In this document: one piece after another, positions 27,396 through 36,040 of the stretch | Numbering within the stretch: position 1 is the first letter of the stretch | How the letters are laid out: every line of letters begins with the position of its first letter | Assembly: GCF_022829365.1 (NCBI RefSeq) | Contig: NZ_JAKSYJ010000137.1 | Location: 1 to 64,000, forward strand | DNA: 64,000 bases | DNA from: Methylobacterium sp. J-077 | GTDB taxonomy: Bacteria > Pseudomonadota > Alphaproteobacteria > Rhizobiales > Beijerinckiaceae | Direction: 5' to 3' | The notes under the pieces: model-generated | Database searches by the model: none | Told to the model about the DNA's origin: nothing | Seen by the model: the letters and a program-made list of their open reading frames with translations, nothing else | Program-made: the position numbers and the translations under genes

Positions 27396-28265
27396 ATGAT
27401 CCGGGACCAGAACGACCGGGCCGACAAGGAGGCCCGGCGCGACGAATTGCTGAAGGAGGTGTCCGAGATCGGCCGCCCCGACGCCTACGTGCTGCACGAG
27501 GTGATCCGGCTCGAAGGCGACGAGGAGTTGCGCCGGGATGGCCTCGCGCTGTTCCTGTCGGCTTTCGCGGCGGGCCTCAGCATCGCCCTGTCGCTGATCG
27601 TGCCCGGGGTGCTGAAGAGCCACCTGCCCGACGCCGACTGGGTGAAGGTCCTGACCACGATGGGCTATTCGGTCGGCTTCCTGGTGGTCGTCCTGGGCCG
27701 CCAGCAGCTGTTCACCGAGAACACGATCACGCCGATCCTGCCGCTGCTGCACGACCGCTCGATGAAGACGGCGTTCCGCGTCGTGCGGCTCTGGCTCATC
27801 GTCCTGTGCGGCAACATCCTGGGGACGCTCGCCATCGCCACGGTGCTGGCCCATGCCGGCGCCTTCGAGCCGCCGGTGCTCGAGGCGTTTGCGGCGATCA
27901 GCCACGACGCCGTCGGGCACGGGTTCTGGTCCACCTTCGTGAAGGGGGTGTTCGCCGGCTGGATGATCGCCCTGATGGTCTGGTTCCTGCCCGCCACCGG
28001 CAGCGCCGCGCCCTTCGTGATCATGCTGATGACCTGGCTGGTCTCGCTCTGCGGGCTCGCCCATATCGTCGCCGGCTCGGTGGAGGCCTTCTATCTGGTG
28101 GTGACCGGCGCCGCCTCGCTGGAGGATTACGGGCTGCACTTCTTCCTGCCGACGCTGCTCGGCAACACGATCGGCGGCGTCACCCTGGTGGCGGTGCTGA
28201 ATTACGGCCAGGTCGCACCGCAAGTAGAGGAGACCAAGGAGGTCGAGGGCGAGCGACCCGACTGA
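27396..28265 (+). CDS. Formate/nitrite transporter family channel (YfdC-like)
   Basis: A 289-residue membrane protein of the FNT family with six predicted transmembrane segments. It begins with a charged cytoplasmic N-terminus of about 45 residues. Recognisable parts are DGLALFLSAFAAGLSIALSL, SVGFLVVVLGRQQLFTENTI, LWLIVLCGNILGTL and AGWMIALMVWFLPATGSAAP. The long basic/acidic N-terminus and LGRQQLFTENT resemble the YfdC-type branch rather than FocA/NirC. The transported anion is unknown. CAGGGAG precedes the ATG at 27396. Confidence 0.88.
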   Translation: MIRDQNDRADKEARRDELLKEVSEIGRPDAYVLHEVIRLEGDEELRRDGLALFLSAFAAGLSIALSLIVPGVLKSHLPDADWVKVLTTMGYSVGFLVVVLGRQQLFTENTITPILPLLHDRSMKTAFRVVRLWLIVLCGNILGTLAIATVLAHAGAFEPPVLEAFAAISHDAVGHGFWSTFVKGVFAGWMIALMVWFLPATGSAAPFVIMLMTWLVSLCGLAHIVAGSVEAFYLVVTGAASLEDYGLHFFLPTLLGNTIGGVTLVAVLNYGQVAPQVEETKEVEGERPD

Positions 28266-28274
28266 CCGAGAGCC

Positions 28275-29555
28275 TCAGTCGAGCCGCACCGGCGGGCTGA
28301 TCAGGTGGTCGAGGTCGTCGAGGATCCAGGTCATCGTCCCGCGCAAGGGGCCGTACAAGCCGATCTGGTGCTGCCGGTACAGCAGGTCGTGGGTGAGCCG
28401 CGCCGAGAGGCCGTTCAGCCGGCCGCCCCCGAACGTGTAGCGCCCGAGGGTGCCCCAGCCGTTGAAATCGGCCAGCGAGACGATGGCGCCCTTCTCGACA
28501 TAGTGGAACGGCGGCAGCTCCGTCGCGACCGTCTCGCCCCGGGCCAGCGCCCGCCCGAGATGCGACGCGAAGTGCTGGGCCTGCTGGCGCGCCGCCTGGG
28601 CGGTGGCGGGGACCGGCTTGCCGATCTTGGCATCGGCCTGGCTGGCGCAATCCCCGAGGGCGACGATCGCGGGATCCCGGGTCGTGCGTAGGTCGGGACC
28701 GACCACGAGCTGGCCCGTGTGCGAGCGCTCCAGCCCCTCGACCGCGCCGAGCACGTCCGGCGCCTTCACGCCGGCCGCCCAGACCCTCAGACCGGCCGGG
28801 ATGCGGCTGCCGTCCTTCAGGGTGAAACCGGAGGCGTCAGCGCCCGTGACCATGGCGCCGGTCCGCATCGCCACGGCGAGATCCGACAGGGTCCGGGCGG
28901 CGGCCCGGGAGACCCGCTCCGGGAAGGCCGGCAGAAGGCGCGGCCCGCTCTCGATCAGGGTGAGACGCAGCCGGCGCGGCAGGTCCGGGGAGCCGTATTC
29001 CGAGGCCAGGTTGATGGCGTGCTTGAGTTCCGCGGCCAGCTCGACGCCGGTGGCGCCGCCGCCGACGATGGCGATCTCGAGCCTGTCCGGGCTATCGAGC
29101 CGGGCCAGGAGATGGCGCCGCAGATGCCGGTGGAACGACTCGGCCTCGGTGAGGTCGTCGATGGTCAGGCAATGCTCGGCGACGCCCGGGGTGCCGAAAT
29201 CGTTGGCCCGGCTGCCGATGGCCAGCACCAGGAGATCGTAGGCGAGGTCGGCCTCCGGCCGCCCCTGCGCCGCCTCGACCGCGAGCCGCACCCGCCGGGC
29301 CGGGCGGTCGATCCCGATCAGGGTCCCCGGCTGGAACCGGAAGCCGTTGCGCCGCGCCTGCGCGAAGAAGTCGACCTTCTGCCGGTCGGGCCGGGCCGTG
29401 CCCGCAGCGAAGGTGTGCAGCATCGGCTTCCAGACATGCGACAGGCTGCGATCGGCCAGCACCACTTCGGCCTTGCCGCCGCGGCCGAGGCTGGTGGCCA
29501 CCTCGATGCCCGCGACCCCGCCGCCGACGATCACGATGCGCGCTTTGTCCGCCAT
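28275..29555 (-). CDS. NAD(P)/FAD-dependent oxidoreductase, type II NADH dehydrogenase-like
   Basis: A 426-residue flavoprotein of the NDH-2 type, which passes electrons from NADH to quinone without pumping protons. The FAD-binding motif at the N-terminus is IVIVGGGVAGIEVATSLG. The second dinucleotide fold, IAIVGGGATGVELAAELKHA, binds NADH, and VALGDCASQ is the FAD-contacting motif. The C-terminal part KGAIVSLADFNGWGTLGRY leads to an amphipathic end expected to sit on the membrane. I chose the start MADKARIV at 29555 because the longer frame upstream lacks family-like sequence. Convergent with the channel gene, 9 bp apart. Confidence 0.88.
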   Translation of the reverse strand: MADKARIVIVGGGVAGIEVATSLGRGGKAEVVLADRSLSHVWKPMLHTFAAGTARPDRQKVDFFAQARRNGFRFQPGTLIGIDRPARRVRLAVEAAQGRPEADLAYDLLVLAIGSRANDFGTPGVAEHCLTIDDLTEAESFHRHLRRHLLARLDSPDRLEIAIVGGGATGVELAAELKHAINLASEYGSPDLPRRLRLTLIESGPRLLPAFPERVSRAAARTLSDLAVAMRTGAMVTGADASGFTLKDGSRIPAGLRVWAAGVKAPDVLGAVEGLERSHTGQLVVGPDLRTTRDPAIVALGDCASQADAKIGKPVPATAQAARQQAQHFASHLGRALARGETVATELPPFHYVEKGAIVSLADFNGWGTLGRYTFGGGRLNGLSARLTHDLLYRQHQIGLYGPLRGTMTWILDDLDHLISPPVRLD

Positions 29556-29969
29556 GCCGTCTCCAGGAATTTTCGCTCCCGGTGAACGCAGCGTGGGCGC
29601 CGATGTTCGCGGCTTGGTACCGTGATCCGAACCCTGGTCTGCGGCAATCGGAAGCTCAACCGAAGGCGACCGAAGCGGATCCGGCGAACGGTCTGCAACC
29701 GGCCGGTATGAGATTCCCCGCGCGGAGACTCGCGTCGTGGGGGCGAGGAAGCGGCAGCGCACCTACAGCAGCGCCGGCCACCTTTGCCAGGCGCGATTCG
29801 GCGTCGGGCCGGCGACGCGCCCGCTCGGCAGGCAGGCCGATATACCTTGAGGTTGTACGCCCAGCTTTCGATAACGCATCATTAACCATTTGATCATTGA
29901 TATTCACCGATGTTAAAGGCCGATTTGACCGATTAATAACGGAATATCTGCCTAGAAGGGGCGGTTTGA
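29556..29969. other. 414-bp intergenic region upstream of the GH16-Hint gene
   Basis: No gene is supported here. The last 100 bases are A/T-rich and contain ATTAACCATTTG (near 29880), a sequence resembling the TTAACCAT half-sites of CtrA-regulated promoters in Rhizobiales, so the promoter of the glycanase gene probably lies between 29870 and 29960. A GC-rich open frame on the minus strand (29656-29907) has no ribosome-binding site or family. Confidence 0.5.
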
Positions 29970-31826
29970 ATGGTCGATCTAACCGGCTACCGTCTGACGT
30001 TCGACGACGAATTCAATAGCCGCAGCATCTCGCTGACCGGGGCCGGCACCACCTACGCCGACACCCGCGCCGAATGGCGGATGGCCGACGGCAGGTCCGA
30101 TATCGGGTTCGGCCGTTCGTCCTTCGTCGACCCGTCCTCAGGCTACGATCCGTTCAGCGTCCAGAATGGCGCGCTGTCGATCACGGCAACGCCGAACCCG
30201 ACGCCATACGGCTATCCCGGAAACTGGGAATCCGGCCTGATCACCACCCAGGGTAATTTCTCGCAGACCTACGGCTACTTCGAGATCCGGGCCGACTTCT
30301 CGAACGATCCGAATGCCTGGGACGCGTTCTGGCTGCTGCCCAATCAGCAGAGCGCCCAGTCGAGCAATATCAACGGCCATCAAGAGCTCGATGTCGTCGA
30401 GCATTACGGCAACAACGACAAGGGCGTCTACAGCACGATCCACACGACGGACCCGCAGAACGGGATCCCCTGGCAGGACAACCGCCAGGTTTACAGCGAG
30501 ATGGCCAACCCGTCCGGCTATCACACCTATGGAATGAACTGGCAGCCGGACAAGATCAGCTTCTATGTCGACGGTCAATTCACCGGCTCGCAGGTTACAC
30601 CGTCGGACCTGAACAGGCCGATGTACCTGCTCGCTAACCTGGCGGTCCGAAGCGATGGATCCGCTACGGGCAGCCCGTTCACCTCGAACATCGACTACAT
30701 CCGGGTCTATTCCAATAGCGCGAGCGCGGTTGCAGTCCCGCAGGGCCGGGTGTCCCCTCCGGATGGGTACGACCCGGGATTGTATGGCGCGACGGCGGCC
30801 GCTTCGGCCGCCCCGGGAGCGGCCAAGCCGTCGCTGACGTCTGGAACGACAGGCGCCCCGTCGACAGGCGCCCCGTCGACAGGCGCGGCGGCCGTGCCCG
30901 GATCGACGCCGTCGGCCAATCCCGCACCCTGCTACTGCTCGGGCACCCGCATCCTGACCGAACACGGTGAGGTTGCGGTCGAGGACCTGCGGGTCGGTCA
31001 GGGCGTGGTGATCGCCTCGGGGCAACTTCGACCGATCCGCTGGATCGGCAGCCGCCGTTATCCCGGCTCGACAACCCCGCAGGCCGACCGGCCCGTGCGC
31101 ATCCAGGCAGGGGCCCTCGCGGACGGCGCGCCCGCCCGCGACCTCAGTGTCTCGCCGGACCATGCGCTGTACCTCGACGGCCTGCTCGTCGCCGCCGGCC
31201 ATCTCGTGAACGGGCGAACGATCACCCGCGGCGAGGCGGTAACGGACCTGACCTACTGGCATGTCGAGCTCGACACCCACGACATGCTGCTGGCCGAGGG
31301 CATCCCGGCCGAGAGTTTTTTGCCCGTTGCCGGTCTCCACGCACGGTTCGAGAGCAGCACGGGCCGGCCGCATACGGATCCGGCGCCGGCCCCCTATGCC
31401 GAGCGCGTGGAGGGGGGTCCGGCGCTGAAGGCGCTCGTCCGCCGCCTGATCCGGCGCGCCGGCCTGTCGTTGGACGCGCCGGGCTTCGGCGCCATCCGCG
31501 GCAGCCTGGATCTGTGCGAGATCCGGAACGGCGATTTGCGGGTCGCCGGCTGGGCGCAGGATGCCGCGCATCCCGAGGGTCCGGTCTGCCTCGATATCGT
31601 CGTGAACGGCGTCGTGGCGGCGGTGACGCTGGCGGAGGTCGAGCGGCCCGATCTCGGGGCGGCGGCGATCGGGCAGGGGCGGCACGGTTTCGATCTCGGC
31701 CTGGACGAGCCGCTGGCGCCGGGCGTGTCCCACACCGTGTCGGTGCGTCGCTCGGCGGACGGCGCCGTGATCGGCGCCATGCGGCTCGATGCGGCGGGGG
31801 CATGGAGGCGGGCGCAGGTTGCCTGA
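29970..31826 (+). CDS. Glycoside hydrolase family 16 domain fused to a Hint domain and a C-terminal module
   Basis: A 618-residue multi-domain protein. Residues about 5-250 are a GH16 beta-jelly-roll; the motif HQELDVVEHYG gives the catalytic residues E139, D141 and E144, so a beta-1,3/1,4-glucan or galactan is the likely target. A Pro/Ser/Thr/Ala linker (about 258-318) includes a tandem GAPST repeat. A Hint domain (about 320-460) begins CYCSGTRILTEHGEVAVEDL, with C321 in the autoprocessing position, SPDHALYLDG and HVELDTHDMLLAEG. The last 110 residues (about 508-618) are a beta module with GSLDLCEIRN, VAGWAQD and GRHGFDL. There is no N-terminal signal peptide, so export probably uses a non-Sec route. 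The next gene encodes the same C-terminal module alone. Confidence 0.9.
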   Translation: MVDLTGYRLTFDDEFNSRSISLTGAGTTYADTRAEWRMADGRSDIGFGRSSFVDPSSGYDPFSVQNGALSITATPNPTPYGYPGNWESGLITTQGNFSQTYGYFEIRADFSNDPNAWDAFWLLPNQQSAQSSNINGHQELDVVEHYGNNDKGVYSTIHTTDPQNGIPWQDNRQVYSEMANPSGYHTYGMNWQPDKISFYVDGQFTGSQVTPSDLNRPMYLLANLAVRSDGSATGSPFTSNIDYIRVYSNSASAVAVPQGRVSPPDGYDPGLYGATAAASAAPGAAKPSLTSGTTGAPSTGAPSTGAAAVPGSTPSANPAPCYCSGTRILTEHGEVAVEDLRVGQGVVIASGQLRPIRWIGSRRYPGSTTPQADRPVRIQAGALADGAPARDLSVSPDHALYLDGLLVAAGHLVNGRTITRGEAVTDLTYWHVELDTHDMLLAEGIPAESFLPVAGLHARFESSTGRPHTDPAPAPYAERVEGGPALKALVRRLIRRAGLSLDAPGFGAIRGSLDLCEIRNGDLRVAGWAQDAAHPEGPVCLDIVVNGVVAAVTLAEVERPDLGAAAIGQGRHGFDLGLDEPLAPGVSHTVSVRRSADGAVIGAMRLDAAGAWRRAQVA

Positions 31827-31841
31827 CCCGGGGAGGGGCGC

Positions 31842-32180
31842 ATGATGCTGCGCGGCAGTATCGACGTGCTCAGCCATCGGCGCATCGTCGGCTGGGCGTG
31901 GGAGATGGACGCGCCGGACGCCCCGGTGGCCATCGTGGTGGCCATAGACCGGCGCGTCCTCGGCCGGTGCCGGGCCGATCTGTTCCGGGAGGATCTGGCG
32001 ATCGAAGGCGTCGGCACGGGGCGCTGCGGCTTCGCGCTGGACCTCGCGCCCGGATTGCTGTCGCCGCGCCGGGACTACGCCATCAGCGTGCGACGGGAGG
32101 GTGATGGCGTGCACCTGCCGGGCTCGCCCTACGTTCTGCCGGCGACGCTCCGGGTCGTCCCAACGCCCGACAGTCGCTGA
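31842..32180 (+). CDS. Stand-alone copy of the GH16-Hint C-terminal module
   Basis: A 112-residue protein, MMLRGSIDVLSHRRIVGWAW and onward. It aligns by eye with residues 508-610 of the preceding protein: RGSLD/RGSID, VAGWAQD/IVGWAWE, PVCLDIVVNG/PVAIVVAIDR, RPDLGAAAIGQGRHGF/REDLAIEGVGTGRCGF and VSVRRSADG/ISVRREGDG. The module occurs attached to alphaproteobacterial glycosyltransferase and Hint proteins, where its role is unknown. It starts 15 bp after the glycanase stop, so the two are almost certainly one operon. It may be a free binding partner, or a duplicated domain that has separated. Confidence 0.8.
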   Translation: MMLRGSIDVLSHRRIVGWAWEMDAPDAPVAIVVAIDRRVLGRCRADLFREDLAIEGVGTGRCGFALDLAPGLLSPRRDYAISVRREGDGVHLPGSPYVLPATLRVVPTPDSR

Positions 32181-32185
32181 TTCAG

Positions 32186-32233
32186 CGCGCTCGCTTACGC
32201 CGAACCGGTAGCCGCTTCGGCGGCGAGCGCTCT
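32186..32233. repeat. 48-bp dispersed repeat (ACCGGTTCG family), copy 2
   Basis: Reverse complement of the element at 19556-19603 with two mismatches. It reads CGCGCTCGCTTACGCC at the left end and CGGCGAGCGCTCT at the right end. It follows the glycanase operon directly and precedes the F0 operon terminator. Confidence 0.8.
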
Positions 32234-32287
32234 CGTGCCGCCGTCGGGCGGCCGGCCGTCGTGACATCCCGACACGCCGCTCAAACG

Positions 32288-32310
32288 AAAAAGCCGCCCG
32301 GAGGCGGCTT
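32288..32310 (-). terminator. Intrinsic terminator of the F0 ATP synthase operon
   Basis: AAGCCGCC (32291-32298) pairs with GGCGGCTT (32303-32310) around a CGGA loop. On the minus strand it is followed by a run of five T (32288-32292), so it ends transcripts arriving from atpF, whose stop is 27 bp upstream. Confidence 0.85.
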
Positions 32311-32336
32311 CTCGTCGGCGTCGTGCAGCCGGACTA

Positions 32337-32825
32337 TCAGGACCGCAGGCGGGTCCGGACCTCGCCGAGGCTGGCCCGGATCAGGCCCTGCGCCGCGTCG
32401 CCCTGCATCCGCTCGCGCAGGATCGTCTCAGAGACCTTCACGGCCGCCTCGGCGGCGGCGGCACGGACCTGGGCCTCGGCCTGCGCTTCGGCCTGGGAGA
32501 TCTTGAGGTCGGCGGCCTTGGTGCGGCGCGCGAGGAACTCGTCGAGCTTGCGATGCCCCTCCTCGGCGGCGCGCTTGGCCTCCTCGCGGGCACCGGAAAT
32601 GATCGACTCGGCCTCCTTCTCGGCCTCGGACCGTCGGCGCTTGTAGTCCGCCAGCACGGCGGCGGCCTCCTCGCGCAGGCGCTTGGCCTCGTCGAGCTCG
32701 TGGCGGACGCGGTTGGCGCGACCATCGAGGCCCTTGGTCATGGCCGAGACGCCGCCAGCCTTCCAGGCGATGCCCAGGAAGACGACGAACGCGACGGCGA
32801 CCCAGAATTCGGCTTCGAGCAGCAT
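32337..32825 (-). CDS. atpF: F0F1 ATP synthase subunit b
   Basis: A 162-residue stator subunit. The N-terminal membrane helix is [19 protein letters not shown]. After it comes a long charged coiled coil (about 30-160) with [20 protein letters not shown] and [19 protein letters not shown], which binds F1 through subunit delta. It is the last gene of the minus-strand operon atpI-atpB-atpE-atpF'-atpF and is followed by a clear terminator. Presence of both b and b' as separate genes is typical of Alphaproteobacteria. Confidence 0.95.
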   Translation of the reverse strand: MLLEAEFWVAVAFVVFLGIAWKAGGVSAMTKGLDGRANRVRHELDEAKRLREEAAAVLADYKRRRSEAEKEAESIISGAREEAKRAAEEGHRKLDEFLARRTKAADLKISQAEAQAEAQVRAAAAEAAVKVSETILRERMQGDAAQGLIRASLGEVRTRLRS

Positions 32826-32838
32826 CGTGGGTTTCCGT

Positions 32839-33417
32839 TCAGTGTGCGGTGGCGTCGAGGGCGCGGTCGAGGGTCGCCGTGTCGGGCGCCTGGCCCGTCA
32901 GGCGCTCCACGATGGCCGTCGCGGCCTCGCCGGCGATGCTGCGGACGTTGCCCATCGCAGCCTCGGTCCGCGTGCGGATCGTCGCCTCGGCGGTCGCGAG
33001 CTTGCCGTTCAGCTCCGCTTCGAGCGCCTTGCGCTTGGTTTCAGCTTCGGCGGCCAGCTCGTTCCGTGTCGTCAGGGCGATATCGCGGGCCTTGCCCTGG
33101 GCGTCGCGGAGCGCGGTCTCGTAGGCGACGCCGGCGGCGTCGGCCTCGGTCTTCATCGCCTGGGCCTGGTCGAGATCGGCACGCAGGCGCTCGGCGCGGG
33201 CGTGCAGGATCGCCTGGATCCGCGGCAGCGCGATCTTGTCCATCAGGTAGTAGAGGAGACCGAAGGCCAGCGCGAGCCAGATCAGCTGCGACAGGAACCC
33301 CGAAGTCTCGAAGGGCGGGAAGGCGCCGCTATGCGCCTCCGTGTGCTCGACATGGCCGGGCACGATCTGCGTGTCGGCGCCCGGGGGCGGCGTGGTGAGG
33401 GGATTCGGCTGAGCCAT
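32839..33417 (-). CDS. atpG: F0F1 ATP synthase subunit b'
   Basis: A 192-residue divergent paralogue of subunit b. A Pro-rich N-terminal extension ([20 protein letters not shown]) precedes the membrane helix [20 protein letters not shown], followed by the coiled coil [20 protein letters not shown] and onward. The position between atpE and atpF, and the FWLA-type membrane segment with a following IALPR motif, mark it as b' (called atpF', atpG or atpX in different genomes). It pairs with b to form a heterodimeric stator. Confidence 0.92.
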   Translation of the reverse strand: MAQPNPLTTPPPGADTQIVPGHVEHTEAHSGAFPPFETSGFLSQLIWLALAFGLLYYLMDKIALPRIQAILHARAERLRADLDQAQAMKTEADAAGVAYETALRDAQGKARDIALTTRNELAAEAETKRKALEAELNGKLATAEATIRTRTEAAMGNVRSIAGEAATAIVERLTGQAPDTATLDRALDATAH

Positions 33418-33567
33418 GAGACCGCTACACTGACACCGTTCGCATAGGTCGCCGCCGACGCGGTGACGGAAGAAGGCGGACGCCCCGCTCGCGAAGCGCC
33501 CACCTGGTGGTCGGGCCGTGAGAGCCCGGTGGAGGCCGCGTCACCCGCGGCCCCCGAAGCGCGCCGA

Positions 33568-33795
33568 TCAGACGGCGAAGAGCAGCAGCAGCGCGATGAG
33601 CAGCGAGAAGATGCCCAGCGCCTCGGTCAGGGCGAAGCCCAGGAGCAGGGTGGCGCGCTGGCCGTCGGCCGCGGAGGGGTTGCGAAGGGCGCCGGCGAGG
33701 AACTGACCGAACAGGTTGCCGAGGCCGATGCCCGCACCCGCCATGCCGAGGCAGGCGAGGCCGGCGCCGATGTACTTCGCAGCGACGGGATCCAT
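33568..33795 (-). CDS. atpE: F0F1 ATP synthase subunit c
   Basis: A 75-residue hairpin of two membrane helices that forms the proton-driven c-ring. Helix 1 is [20 protein letters not shown], the loop is RNPSA, and helix 2 ([20 protein letters not shown]) carries the essential carboxylate, Glu in TEALG. AGGAG precedes the ATG at 33795. Length and motifs are standard for the family, and no sodium-type signature is evident. Confidence 0.97.
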   Translation of the reverse strand: MDPVAAKYIGAGLACLGMAGAGIGLGNLFGQFLAGALRNPSAADGQRATLLLGFALTEALGIFSLLIALLLLFAV

Positions 33796-33902
33796 GATAA
33801 CTCCTGAGGTCTCTTCAGATCGAAACGTGCGGTGACGTTCGCGGCGGGTGGAGCCGGCCAAGTCCGGAGGCCGGGGTGAAGCTGGGCGGCCGGGGCGTGC
33901 GC

Positions 33903-34658
33903 CTAGTGGCCGGGATGGAGCGCGTCGTTGAGGTAGATCGCCGTCAGCGTCGCGAAGACGTAGGCCTGAAGCGCCGCGACGAGGAACTCGAGGGCGGTCA
34001 GGGCGATCGTCAGGAACAGCGGAAGCGGCGATAGCACGCTCCACGCACCCGCGAGAAGAAGCTGGACCACGAAGAAAGCGAAGATCTTCATCGCGATGTG
34101 GCCGGCGAGCACGTTGGCGAACAGACGGACCGAGAGGCTGATCGGCCGCGAGACGAACGAGATGATCTCGATCGGCACGAGGATCGCCAGCAGCGGCTTC
34201 GGCACGCCCGACGGCACGAACAGGCCGAAGAAATGCGTGCCGTGCTTCATCACCCCGTAGATCACCACCACGGAGATCACCAGGGCGGCGAGGCCGAAGG
34301 TGATGATCAGGTGGCTGGTCACGGCGAACGCGTAGGGGATCATCCCGAACAGGTTCAGGATCAGCACGAACATGAACAGCGAGAACACCAGCGGCATGAA
34401 CCGCTTGCCGCCGTCGCCGGTCGCCTGATGCAGCGTGTCGGCGATGAATTCGTAGAAGATTTCGGCCAGCGACTGCATCCGCCCCGGCACCACCGAGCGC
34501 GAGGCCGTCGCCACCACGGTGATCAGCGCGATCACCGCCACGGCGGCGAACATGTACAGGGCGGATTGTGTGAAGGCGAGTTGCTGATGGCCGATATGGC
34601 CCAACGATACGAGCGGCTTCAGCTCGAACTGCTCGATCGGGTCGATCGTGACCGCCAT
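33903..34658 (-). CDS. atpB: F0F1 ATP synthase subunit a
   Basis: A 251-residue membrane subunit that forms the proton half-channels next to the c-ring. [20 protein letters not shown] is the conserved first-loop region. [20 protein letters not shown] carries the essential Arg (in [10 protein letters not shown]), and [20 protein letters not shown] is the last helix with conserved Glu and Gln. It is the second gene of the F0 operon. Confidence 0.96.
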   Translation of the reverse strand: MAVTIDPIEQFELKPLVSLGHIGHQQLAFTQSALYMFAAVAVIALITVVATASRSVVPGRMQSLAEIFYEFIADTLHQATGDGGKRFMPLVFSLFMFVLILNLFGMIPYAFAVTSHLIITFGLAALVISVVVIYGVMKHGTHFFGLFVPSGVPKPLLAILVPIEIISFVSRPISLSVRLFANVLAGHIAMKIFAFFVVQLLLAGAWSVLSPLPLFLTIALTALEFLVAALQAYVFATLTAIYLNDALHPGH

Positions 34659-34731
34659 TCCCGCTTCCGCCCCTCTTGATCCGGCGCACCGATGGACCCG
34701 GCCGCCTCAAACCCCTGTCGACCGGCGTGCC

Positions 34732-35106
34732 TTATGGCTCTTGCCGATCGCCTCGTCCGGGACGCGCGCCGGCAAAACCTGACACCCGCATCACGTTGTA
34801 GATCCCCGCCACGAATCCCAGCATCAGGAGGACGATCAGGCCCCAGGGTTTCGTCCCGAAGACATGATCGACGATCCAGCCGAGGATGCCCCCCGCGATC
34901 ACGCCCGCGACGAACTCCGTGGAGATCGTCATGGCCTGACCAAGTGAGGAGGGCCCGTCACCCCGAGGCCGCAAGGAAGGATCGGGAGCGGCCTGCGGGC
35001 GCTTCCGTTCGATCTGCGTCTCGAGACGTCTGAGCCTCGCGGAAAGTTCGCTGTCCGTCGGCGTTCCCTCGGTCCCGTTCCCGTCCCTGGAATCGTCGCC
35101 GCTCAC
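34732..35106 (-). CDS. atpI: AtpI/AtpZ family F0 assembly protein
   Basis: A 124-residue protein at the head of the F0 operon. The N-terminal half is charged and probably cytoplasmic (ELSARLRRLETQIERKRPQA). The C-terminal half has two membrane helices, TISTEFVAGVIAGGILGWIV and KPWGLIVLLMLGFVAGIYNV, in the pattern of the AtpI/AtpZ family that aids c-ring assembly and may transport Mg/Ca. The start is a GTG at 35106. A predicted promoter lies about 60 bp upstream. Confidence 0.9.
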   Translation of the reverse strand: MSGDDSRDGNGTEGTPTDSELSARLRRLETQIERKRPQAAPDPSLRPRGDGPSSLGQAMTISTEFVAGVIAGGILGWIVDHVFGTKPWGLIVLLMLGFVAGIYNVMRVSGFAGARPGRGDRQEP

Positions 35107-35167
35107 GGCTGAAACTCACAGGGCGGGAGGATCTGAAACCGGCTGGACGCCCCCATCAAGCGGGCGC

Positions 35168-35196
35168 ACCATAGTTTCGCCTATCTTGAGTGTCAA
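35168..35196 (-). promoter_or_regulatory. Predicted promoter of the F0 ATP synthase operon
   Basis: On the minus strand TTGACA (35191-35196) and TATGGT (35168-35173) are separated by exactly 17 bp, a strong sigma-70-type pair about 62 bp upstream of the atpI GTG. No other promoter as good was seen between atpI and the DsbA-like gene. Confidence 0.65.
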
Positions 35197-35295
35197 GGCG
35201 ACGCCGATACATAGCAACCCTTTGACGGAAATGGTGTTTTTGGTTCTTGAGCCGGTCCGGGGCGTGGTGCTTCGCGCATCGCCCCGCACAGCCGA

Positions 35296-35940
35296 TCAGG
35301 CGCCGAGGATCGGCTTGATCACCTTCTCCATGCCGTCGACCGTCATCTCGCCGGTGTAGCGCTCGCCGTTGATGAAGAAGGTCGGCGTGGAATCGACCTT
35401 CATCACGTCCAGCCCGCGCTGCTTCACGGCGTTGACCGCGCCATAGACCTTCTGGTCCTTCAGGCAGGCCTCGAACGTATCCTTGGTGTAGCCGGCCTGC
35501 CGCAGCATCTGCTCCAGGGCGTCCACAGGCTTCTGGGTGAACGCCCAGGCCGGCTGCTGGTCGAACAGCAGGTCGGTGATCGGGTAATACTTGGCGTCGC
35601 CCTGGCAGCGCGCCAGCATGAAGGCTGCGGTCGCGAGCGGGTCGAGGGGAAACTCGCGCAGGGTGAACCGCACCTTGCCGGTATCGATGTAGCGCTCCTT
35701 GAGCACCGGCCACGTGGTCCGATGGAAAGCGGCACAGTGCGAGCACGTCATCGAGGCGTATTCGATGATCGTGCACTTGGCGTCGGCCGGGCCGAGCCAG
35801 ACATCCCCGAGCGGGCCCGGCTGCATCAGCGCCGCAAGATCGGCGTTCTGCGCCCAGGCCGAGCGGGCGAGGTAGGGCAGGGCGAGGCCGGCGCCGAGCG
35901 CGAGGCCGGTGAACTTGAGAGCGTCGCGTCGCGTGGTCAT
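35296..35940 (-). CDS. DsbA-family thiol oxidoreductase with a Tat-like signal
   Basis: A 214-residue periplasmic thioredoxin-fold protein. The N-terminus TTRRDALKFTGLALGAGLAL then PYLARSAWA is a signal peptide with a twin-arginine motif (TRRDALK), unusual for a DsbA. The active site is C66-S-H-C69 in MTCSHCAAFH, and the cis-proline loop is STPTFFING. It resembles the BdbD/DsbA-like proteins of Rhizobiales used for disulfide formation or cytochrome maturation. It stands upstream of the F0 operon on the same strand; a DsbB-like partner is encoded at 59287. Confidence 0.9.
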   Translation of the reverse strand: MTTRRDALKFTGLALGAGLALPYLARSAWAQNADLAALMQPGPLGDVWLGPADAKCTIIEYASMTCSHCAAFHRTTWPVLKERYIDTGKVRFTLREFPLDPLATAAFMLARCQGDAKYYPITDLLFDQQPAWAFTQKPVDALEQMLRQAGYTKDTFEACLKDQKVYGAVNAVKQRGLDVMKVDSTPTFFINGERYTGEMTVDGMEKVIKPILGA

Positions 35941-36040
35941 GGGCAGGCTCCGCCGGATTTATTCGGTCTTGGCGTCGCGGTTCGGTACGCGGGCGCGGCC
36001 GTCCTGGCAAGGCGACGGAATCGCCGCCGGATCTTGCGGC

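Noticed and set aside
25698..28223. Long minus-strand open frame across sfsA, cinA and the channel gene
   Set aside because: It crosses several real genes on both strands, has His/Arg/Gly-rich composition and no family features.
29656..29907. Minus-strand 83-residue frame before the GH16-Hint gene
   Set aside because: It lacks a ribosome-binding site and has no recognisable family; the region is more likely promoter DNA.
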